A stretch of 43,012 nucleotides of DNA from the NCBI GenBank assembly GCA_017430945.1, contig JAFRMB010000056.1, positions 1 to 43,012 on the forward strand, read 5' to 3'. A program made the position numbers and the translations under genes. Positions 35,979 to 43,012 of this stretch are shown here, piece by piece; the first letter of the stretch is position 1, and each line of letters opens with the position of its first letter. Under the pieces are notes generated by a model. The model made no database searches. It was not told where the DNA came from and saw only the letters and a program-made list of their open reading frames with translations. Source of the DNA: Clostridia bacterium (lineage in GTDB: Bacteria > Bacillota_A > Clostridia > Christensenellales > Aristaeellaceae).

Positions 35979-36020
35979 GCGGGAGGGGGCTTTCTTTTGA
36001 AAAAGAAAGCCCCCTCCCGC
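35979..36020. repeat. 42-nt near-complete palindrome after trpS
   Basis: A 20-bp perfect stem (35979-35998 with 36001-36020) and a 2-nt loop. The stem contains a G-rich half and a TTTCTTTT/AAAAGAAA half; no U-tract lies outside the stem. It may be a terminator or a mobile palindromic element. Confidence 0.6.
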
Positions 36021-36168
36021 GCCAAAATCGTTCATTTTACCGTTGACCACCGGGGTGGCTGTCCCGAAACAGCATCTGGTGAGAGGATCATTGAGCACCG
36101 ATCCGCGATCCGCCGCTGAATGTTTTCAGACAGCCCCCGTCCGGCTCATCCGGACCGAGGGAGTTCAC

Positions 36169-37125
<957 letters not shown>

Positions 37126-38208
37126 ATGAGATACCTTGAGACCCCATCCGCCCGCATCGCGCTGCCGGCCTTCTTCCCGGACGCCACCTACGGCGCAATC
37201 CGCGCCGGCGCGTTCGAGGACGTGTACGCGGCGGGCCTCGTCGGCTGCGAGATGAACAGCTATCACCTGATGACCAAGCCCGGCGCCAAGCTCATCAAAG
37301 CCCTGGGCGGGCTTCACGGCTTCACCGGTTACAGCGGCGCGATCCTCACCGACTCGGGCGGTTTCCAGCTTTACTCACTGATCCGCGAAAACCCCGAATA
37401 CGGCGAGATCCGCGACAAGGAGATCATCTTCAGGCCCGACCTCGGTCGGGAAAGGCTGACCTACACCCCGGAAAAGTGCATCCAGGTACAGTTCCAGTAC
37501 GGCTCGGACATCATGATGGCGCTGGACATGTGCACGCATCCCGACGATCCGCCGGAGGTCCAGAAGCGCAGCGTCGAACTGACGGTGCGCTGGGGCGAGC
37601 GCTGCCGCGCGGAGTTCGACAAGCTGTCAAAGAAGATGGATCAAAAGCCCCGGTTGTTCGGCATCGTGCAGGGCGGCAGCGATCCGGAGCTGCGCATGGA
37701 TTGCGGACAAAGGCTGGAGGCGATCGGCTTTGACGGCTACGGCTTCGGCGGCTGGCCGATGGACGCCACCGGCGCGATCCGGCTCGACATCCTCAAGATG
37801 GCGGCGGACGCCATGCCGGATCACAAGGTCAAGTACGCCATGGGCCTGGGGCGGCCGGAGGAGATCGCCGCGCTGGTCGGCATGGGCTATTCGCTCTTCG
37901 ACTGCGTCATACCCACCCGCGAGGCGCGCCACCAGCGGCTGTACACCTGGATCCCGGGCATGGAAACGCCCGAGGGCGTGCGCCGAGCCGATGGGAAGTT
38001 TTACAGATTCCTCTATATCCTGGATGAGGCACACCGCCGCGACGCCCGACCGGTGGACGAGGCATGCGAATGCATCCTGTGCAAAAACCACTCCCGCGCC
38101 TATCTGCACCACCTGTTCAAGGTGGGCGACCCCTACGCGTTCAGGCTGGCCACCGCACACAATCTGCGCTTCTACGGGCGGTTGATGGAGTTGCTGAGCG
38201 ATGGATAA
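37126..38208 (+). CDS. tgt: Divergent tRNA-guanine transglycosylase (Tgt family)
   Basis: 360 residues. Asp76 in ILTDSGGFQ (base acceptor), the nucleophile Asp259 in LFDCVIPTR, FGIVQGG, and the zinc site CxCx2Cx25H (Cys314, Cys316, Cys319, His345) identify a Tgt-fold enzyme. The substrate loop, GGLAVGE in preQ1-inserting bacterial enzymes, reads GGWPMDATG at 208-216, and the N-terminal region is a little shorter than usual. A base other than preQ1, such as queuine or another 7-deazaguanine, or another RNA target, is possible. It starts at the base after the rsmH stop with GGAGG 6 nt upstream, and overlaps the next gene by 8 nt. Confidence 0.88.
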   Translation: MRYLETPSARIALPAFFPDATYGAIRAGAFEDVYAAGLVGCEMNSYHLMTKPGAKLIKALGGLHGFTGYSGAILTDSGGFQLYSLIRENPEYGEIRDKEIIFRPDLGRERLTYTPEKCIQVQFQYGSDIMMALDMCTHPDDPPEVQKRSVELTVRWGERCRAEFDKLSKKMDQKPRLFGIVQGGSDPELRMDCGQRLEAIGFDGYGFGGWPMDATGAIRLDILKMAADAMPDHKVKYAMGLGRPEEIAALVGMGYSLFDCVIPTREARHQRLYTWIPGMETPEGVRRADGKFYRFLYILDEAHRRDARPVDEACECILCKNHSRAYLHHLFKVGDPYAFRLATAHNLRFYGRLMELLSDG

Positions 38209-38986
38209 CGATCTTCTCGATAAGCTTCTGACCTCAAAGAAGTATCGCGGCGTCTGCCGGGATACCATCCGTCGGATCTGGGATGAGTGCAGCCGGAAGT
38301 ACAAAAGGCCGAAGGATGTCGACGGCGCCGCGCGCGAGGCGCTCCACGGCATCACCGGTGCTTTCCTGACGCCTGCCGAGTGCCGGCAGTGCGCCTGGGC
38401 GATGCAGGCCTGGCACGCGGGCGGCCGCACCGACGCACAGCTGGAGAACATCCTGAACAAGCATGCCTCCACCCGCGAGCGGCTGCCGCTCGCCCGGATG
38501 GACGCGCTGTTCGCGCGCATATTCGCCGCTACCGGCAAAACCGACCACGTTCTCGATCTGGCCTGTGGCATCGACCCGATCTACCTTGGCGCTCGCAGCA
38601 TAAAAACGACCGGAGTCGATATTTCTGGCGGCGCGGTCGATCTCATCAACGCCTTTTGCGGGATATACGGTCAGCCGGTCCGGGGCGTCTGCGCCGACCT
38701 GCTGTGCCCCGGCGCGATCCCCCAACAGCACTTCGACCTGTGCCTGATGTTCAAGGTGTTGCCCCTGCTGGAGCGCCAGCGCGCCGGCGCAGCCATGGCG
38801 CTCATGAGCGCCGTCGACGCCGCGTCCATCGCTGTCTCCTTCCCCACCCGTACGCTGGGCGGCAGGAACGTCGGCATGACGGCGCACTACTCGGCGTGGA
38901 TGGAGAGCCACCTGCCAGAAAACAAAACCGTTGCCGGTCGGTTTGAGACGGAGAACGAGCTGTTCTACGTGTTGAAGGAGAAGTGA
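38201..38986 (+). CDS. ArmA/Rmt-like 16S rRNA (guanine1405-N7)-methyltransferase
   Basis: 261 residues, the length of ArmA. Family-specific segments occur in order: LLTSKKYRGVCRDTIRRI (about 9-26), HASTRER (88-94), the SAM loop VLDLACGIDP (117-126), FKVLPLLERQ (184-193), SFPTRTLGGRNVGM (213-226) and NELFYVL (252-258). ArmA/Rmt enzymes methylate N7 of G1405 and block 4,6-linked aminoglycosides such as gentamicin and kanamycin. The target base is inferred from the family; NpmA-type A1408 enzymes are unrelated in sequence. Here the gene sits in a chromosomal RNA-modification operon rather than on a mobile element, suggesting a built-in function. It overlaps tgt by 8 nt and is followed after 1 nt by the next gene. 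Confidence 0.88.
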   Translation: MDNDLLDKLLTSKKYRGVCRDTIRRIWDECSRKYKRPKDVDGAAREALHGITGAFLTPAECRQCAWAMQAWHAGGRTDAQLENILNKHASTRERLPLARMDALFARIFAATGKTDHVLDLACGIDPIYLGARSIKTTGVDISGGAVDLINAFCGIYGQPVRGVCADLLCPGAIPQQHFDLCLMFKVLPLLERQRAGAAMALMSAVDAASIAVSFPTRTLGGRNVGMTAHYSAWMESHLPENKTVAGRFETENELFYVLKEK

Positions 38987-38987
38987 A

Positions 38988-39641
38988 ATGAATCCTTATC
39001 TCGAGTCGTTTCCGGCTCTTTTGACGATTCGCGGGATGCCGGACGGACCCGAGCGTCGGCACTTCCAGCGTGCCGCCGACCTCAACGCCTCAACTGCACT
39101 CACGCATGAGGCCCGCGAAGCCACGCCTGGTACTGAGTTATACCGCCTCAGACATGCACGGCATCCCCTGCTCAGACAATTCGCCCGCCTGTTGACGATC
39201 GCCCTTGCAGCGAGCATCGGATACGGTCTGTTAGCACGTGCATCGATGACACAGGTACAGCTTCATCGCGGCTATTGGATCAACGGAGCACTGCTGGCTC
39301 TGCTTTCGGCGTCGCTCGTCGTCATTCTGATCGGGCAGCATCGACGGCAAAAATGGCTTAAATCTCAATACGAGGCTGCGACCGCAAAGCTTGATGGCAC
39401 GTCAGCTGACACACTTGAAATGCTTCGCCACCTGTATACGTTCAGGAACGAGCGCCCAGGTGCAAGCTGCGGCTGCCTCGGCTGCATGAAGCTTTTCGCT
39501 GTTCCAAAGGATTCTTCCCTCGATGCTCAGGAAGTGAAATGCCCGAGTTGCGGCAGCTTCAACATCGTGTATGACTCCGCCGAGGCCCCGTTGACCCCGG
39601 AATCTCTCGCCGGGCTTCATGATTTCATTTACAAGGAGTAA
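38988..39641 (+). CDS. Hypothetical membrane protein with C-terminal zinc-ribbon-like cysteines
   Basis: 217 residues, not recognised. Two hydrophobic segments (about 66-84 and 98-116) are followed by a charged linker and Cys161, Cys163, Cys166 (CGCLGC) and Cys185, Cys188 (CPSC), which could bind one zinc. The start has GGAG 8 nt upstream. Base composition looks lower in GC than the flanking genes, particularly in the 3' half, a possible sign of insertion. It is locked between the methyltransferase (1-nt gap) and rsmI (5-nt gap), so it is co-expressed with them; a role in rRNA modification is only inference. Confidence 0.75.
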   Translation: MNPYLESFPALLTIRGMPDGPERRHFQRAADLNASTALTHEAREATPGTELYRLRHARHPLLRQFARLLTIALAASIGYGLLARASMTQVQLHRGYWINGALLALLSASLVVILIGQHRRQKWLKSQYEAATAKLDGTSADTLEMLRHLYTFRNERPGASCGCLGCMKLFAVPKDSSLDAQEVKCPSCGSFNIVYDSAEAPLTPESLAGLHDFIYKE

Positions 39642-39646
39642 TCCCC

Positions 39647-40501
39647 ATGCCCAAGCTCTACGTGGTCGCCACCCCCATCGGCAACCTGAATGACCTCACC
39701 CCCCGGATGCGGGAGGCGCTGGAGGCCGCCGACCTGATCGCCGCCGAGGACACCCGGGTGACGATGAAGCTGCTGAACCAGTTCGATCTACACCGTCCCA
39801 TGGTCTCCTGCCACCGGCACAACGAAGACCAGAAGGCGCCCCGGATCGTCGAGCGCATGCTTTCAGAGGATCTGGCCGTCGCGCTGACCTGCGACGCCGG
39901 CACGCCGGGCATCTCCGATCCCGGGCACCTGCTGGTGCGCGCCTGTTGGGATGCCGGCATCCCGGTGGAGCCTGTGTGCGGCCCTTCCGCCGCGGTCACC
40001 TGCCTTTCCGCGTCCGGCTTTGACGCCCGCGAGTTTGCCTTCTACGGGTTTTTGCCCCGCGAAAGGGGCGCTCTTAACGATAAGCTCGATCTGATCCACC
40101 GCGCCGGCATCCCTGTGTTCGTGCTGTACGAATCCCCGCACCGCATCGTCGAGCTGGTCTCAGCGCTGGCGGAAAAGTGGCCGGAATGCCTGCTGTGCGT
40201 GTGCAGCGACCTTTCAAAGCGCTACGAGCGCATCTACCGCGGTGCCGCGCCGGAGGTGCTCGCGCAGCTCACCGCCAATCCATCGGTGGAAAAGGGCGAA
40301 TACTGCCTGGCCGTGGACATCTCCATGCTGCCCCCGGCTGCAGTCGGGATGCCCCGTCCCGACGTCGCCGCGTACATGCTGTCGCAGATCCTGGACGGCA
40401 TGCAGATCCGCGAAGCCGCCGAAGCCGCCATGACGGCGGGCTATCCCCGAAACGATGTCTACCGCGCAAAGCTCAGGATATCGGATATGTTCGAGGATTG
40501 A
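39647..40501 (+). CDS. rsmI: 16S rRNA (cytidine1402-2'-O)-methyltransferase RsmI
   Basis: 284 residues. LYVVATPIGNLNDLTPRM, LIAAEDTRVTMKLL, DAGTPGISDPG and VCGPSAAVTCLSASG are characteristic of RsmI (YraL, tetrapyrrole-methylase fold). It methylates the 2'-OH of C1402, the same nucleotide modified by RsmH encoded at the head of this cluster. AAGGAG is about 8 nt upstream. It is the last gene of the tight cluster; secG begins 156 nt later with its own promoter. Confidence 0.96.
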   Translation: MPKLYVVATPIGNLNDLTPRMREALEAADLIAAEDTRVTMKLLNQFDLHRPMVSCHRHNEDQKAPRIVERMLSEDLAVALTCDAGTPGISDPGHLLVRACWDAGIPVEPVCGPSAAVTCLSASGFDAREFAFYGFLPRERGALNDKLDLIHRAGIPVFVLYESPHRIVELVSALAEKWPECLLCVCSDLSKRYERIYRGAAPEVLAQLTANPSVEKGEYCLAVDISMLPPAAVGMPRPDVAAYMLSQILDGMQIREAAEAAMTAGYPRNDVYRAKLRISDMFED

Positions 40502-40554
40502 ACGCGCCGTGAGCGCGCATCAGGTTAAATCAACAATAAACCGCGAAAAGGCGG

Positions 40555-40583
40555 TTGCGTTTTGAAACGAGCCGTGATATAAT
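40555..40583 (+). promoter_or_regulatory. Promoter of secG
   Basis: TTGCGT (40555-40560), a 17-nt spacer and TATAAT (40578-40583), 74 nt upstream of the ATG. Confidence 0.7.
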
Positions 40584-40657
40584 ACTTCAGTGTATTGTGA
40601 GATATTTGGCTTGCAGCATGGCCGTTGCCTGCCATAATAGTTTGAGGAGGATGTTCC

Positions 40658-41182
40658 ATGGCCGCTCTGTATATTCTCGATGTCATTCTGATCCTGATCT
40701 CTATCGTTCTCATCGTCGTCGTGCTGATGCAGGAAGGCCAGCGACAGGGCCTGGGCGCGATCGGCGGCGGCGCTGAGACGTTCTTTGGCAAAAACAAGGC
40801 GCGCAGCATGGAGGGCAAGCTCCAGCGCATCACCCGCATCGCCGTGGTCGTGTTCGTGGTGCTGGCCATCGTCGCCACCATCGTCGCCACGCACGCGATG
40901 AACGATCGCAAGGAAGCTGCCGTCCAGGAGATCGCCGAGGCCGCTCAGAACGCCGCGAATGCCGCTGAAGAAGCAGCCGCGACCGCTGAGGATGCCGCCG
41001 GCGAGGCTGCCGAAGCCGTCAGTGATGCTGCCGAGGCCGTCGATGATGCCGCCGGTGAAGCTGCTGAGGCCGTCGAAGATGCCGCCGGCGAGGCTGCCGA
41101 GGCCGTCGATGATGCCGCCGGCGAGGCTGCCGAGGCCGTCGATGATGCCGCCGAGGCTGCTGAGGAAGCCGCCGCGAACTGA
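40658..41182 (+). CDS. secG: Preprotein translocase subunit SecG with long repeat tail
   Basis: 174 residues, about twice the usual 75-80. Residues 1-80 are a standard SecG: helix 1 (about 4-24), the conserved VVLMQEGQRQGLGAIGGGAE loop, and helix 2 (about 58-79). The SecG topology puts both ends outside, so residues 82-174 form an extracytoplasmic tail made almost only of Ala, Glu, Asp, Gly and Val, with an 11-residue unit DAAGEAAEAVD. Sequence is in one uninterrupted frame. GAGGAGG is 7 nt upstream of the ATG. SecG assists SecYEG-mediated secretion; the tail's role is unknown. Confidence 0.92.
   Translation: MAALYILDVILILISIVLIVVVLMQEGQRQGLGAIGGGAETFFGKNKARSMEGKLQRITRIAVVVFVVLAIVATIVATHAMNDRKEAAVQEIAEAAQNAANAAEEAAATAEDAAGEAAEAVSDAAEAVDDAAGEAAEAVEDAAGEAAEAVDDAAGEAAEAVDDAAEAAEEAAAN
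40991..41179 (+). repeat. 33-bp tandem repeats encoding the SecG tail
   Basis: Units begin at 40991, 41045, 41078 and 41111, with a 21-bp partial unit at 41024 and a truncated one at 41144. The units at 41078-41110 and 41111-41143 are identical in DNA, which suggests recent duplication or slippage. Confidence 0.9.
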
Positions 41183-41197
41183 CAGGCGCTTAAGACG

Positions 41198-41236
41198 AGA
41201 CCGGGGCGTTCCGCTGGGACGCCCCGTCTGTTTTTC
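41198..41236 (+). terminator. Terminator after secG
   Basis: A GACCGGGGCGTTCC / GGGACGCCCCGTC stem with a short loop is followed by TGTTTTT. Confidence 0.8.
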
Positions 41237-41263
41237 AATGTGCAGTTTTTTAACGCACGCCGC

Positions 41264-41293
41264 TTGACAAGTGCCGTCGCCTGTCGCTATAAT
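41264..41293 (+). promoter_or_regulatory. Promoter of the leucine T-box unit
   Basis: TTGACA (41264-41269), an 18-nt spacer and TATAAT (41288-41293). Confidence 0.8.
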
Positions 41294-41299
41294 GGGTGT

Positions 41300-41536
41300 T
41301 GCGTTGATGGAAAGCAGTAAGCGCATCCCCGCGTCCGAAGAGAGCCGCCCCGTGGACGATCGTCCCTGGCTGAAAGGCGGCGTCGCGCTGCACCGAACTC
41401 GTTCCTGAGCATCCCGGTAAACCGGGCGGCTGCCGCCGTTACCGGCGTCGAGCGGATCCCCCACGGGGTCAATGAGAGTGGTACCGCGAAAGGCAATCGT
41501 CCTTCCGTCTCTTGCGAGATGGGGGGCTTTGTTTTT
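41300..41536 (+). promoter_or_regulatory. T-box riboswitch, specifier CUC (Leu)
   Basis: The T-box core AGAGTGGTACCGCGA is at 41475-41489. In Stem I, GGAA pairs with TTCC around a specifier loop with AGTAA on the 5' side and GAA-CTC-G on the 3' side; the specifier CTC is at 41398-41400. An AAGAGAG element follows AGTAA as expected. The UGGU bulge fits a tRNA with discriminator A, as tRNA-Leu has. It sits upstream of a DUF1232 gene and leuS. Confidence 0.92.
41501..41536 (+). terminator. Terminator of the leucine T-box
   Basis: An 11-bp stem (41501-41511 with 41516-41526, including several G-U pairs) and a TTGC loop are followed by CTTTGTTTTT. It precedes the DUF1232 gene, so both that gene and leuS are under T-box control. 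Confidence 0.85.
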
Positions 41537-41548
41537 GGAGGTTGCTTT

Positions 41549-41962
41549 ATGGGAAAGCGCATCACTGACGAGCAAAAGCAGAAGGCGATCGAAGTCTTCT
41601 TCGCGGATAACACGGAAGCCGCCAAAGGTATCCTGCGGGACCCGGACAAGCTCGACGAGCTGCTTCGGGCACTTGAAGAGAAGCTCGCCGGGATCCCCGC
41701 GGTCGGCGGCGCGCTCTCCAGCATCCCGCTGCTCGTTTCCCTCATCCGAAGCTATGCGCTCGGGAGGTACACGGATATCCCGATCGGTTCACTCGCCGCC
41801 GTCGTCGGCGCACTGACCTACTTCCTGTCGCCCGTCGACGTGATACCGGATTTTATCCCTCTCATCGGGCACGCGGACGACGCGGCGGTCGTCGTGGCAT
41901 GCCTGAAACTGGTAAAGGACGATCTGGAAAAGTACAAAGCCTGGCGCGATTGCGATCCATAA
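41549..41962 (+). CDS. YkvA/DUF1232 family small membrane protein
   Basis: 137 residues. The segment LTYFLSPVDVIPDFIPLIGHADDAAVV is the DUF1232 signature, with one or two hydrophobic stretches. Function is unknown in the family. ATG 41549 has GGAGG 7 nt upstream; an in-frame start at 41519 falls within the terminator. It lies directly behind the leucine T-box terminator and 25 nt before leuS, so it should be induced on leucine starvation together with leuS. Confidence 0.88.
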   Translation: MGKRITDEQKQKAIEVFFADNTEAAKGILRDPDKLDELLRALEEKLAGIPAVGGALSSIPLLVSLIRSYALGRYTDIPIGSLAAVVGALTYFLSPVDVIPDFIPLIGHADDAAVVVACLKLVKDDLEKYKAWRDCDP

Positions 41963-41987
41963 CAATTTGACATAGAGGTGTACAGAC

Positions 41988-43012
<1,025 letters not shown>

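Noticed and set aside
40991..41179. CRISPR array or non-coding tandem repeat
   Set aside because: The 33-bp units are in frame, contiguous without unique spacers, and form part of the SecG coding sequence.

Overview
The window reads as chromosome from a high-GC member of the Bacillota, most likely class Clostridia. The support is strong GGAGG-type ribosome binding sites, consensus sigma-A promoters, two T-box riboswitches, Gram-positive housekeeping genes (tmcAL, CNNM-type hemolysin, YkvA/DUF1232, PhoP/PhoR-type two-component pair, tilS-hpt-ftsH) and several TTG starts (positions 1125, 3075, 14887). A Christensenellales-like gut anaerobe would fit, but that placement is inference. I see no rRNA, tRNA, CRISPR array, prophage or insertion sequence. 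The window begins inside a DUF4143-type ATPase gene and ends inside leuS.

Layout. 1-1820: an AT-richer flank with a partial ATPase and a HAD phosphatase. 2060-4475: a trigger-factor-like protein that lacks the ribosome-binding domain, then a MATE exporter. 4466-9513 (minus): a UDP-glucuronate 4-epimerase, a sodium:solute symporter under a T-box whose specifier reads as Tyr (UAC), a GT2-GtrA fusion and a TraX-like membrane protein. 9597-12573 (minus): nrdR with a PhoP/PhoR-type pair. 12895-16929: tilS-hpt-ftsH. 17019-21714: tmcAL, a thymidine kinase-GNAT fusion, and a helicase with an N-terminal nuclease. 21843-26311: manA with a damaged metal site, a CNNM/CBS protein and RNase R. 26418-32342: an M18 aminopeptidase, a DUF3783 protein and a 1,307-residue secreted Ig-like protein with a C-terminal NlpC/P60-like domain. 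32567-34584: mscL with a zinc ribbon, an orphan Spo0B-type kinase and an orphan CbiC-like protein. 34956-35966: trpS. 36169-40501: a tight five-gene RNA-modification cluster. 40658-43012: secG with a long repeat tail, then a Leu T-box driving a DUF1232 protein and leuS.

The most notable unit is 36169-40501: rsmH, a divergent tgt, an ArmA/Rmt-like 16S rRNA methyltransferase, a zinc-ribbon membrane protein and rsmI. RsmH and RsmI both modify C1402 of 16S rRNA, the ArmA/Rmt family methylates G1405, and Tgt acts on the tRNA wobble base. The cluster therefore looks dedicated to the ribosomal decoding centre. Other items worth follow-up are the thymidine kinase-GNAT fusion, the truncated trigger factor, the Tyr T-box on a symporter, the hendecad repeat tail on SecG, the CbiC-like protein without its catalytic histidine, and a set of long perfect hairpins without U-tracts downstream of genes.
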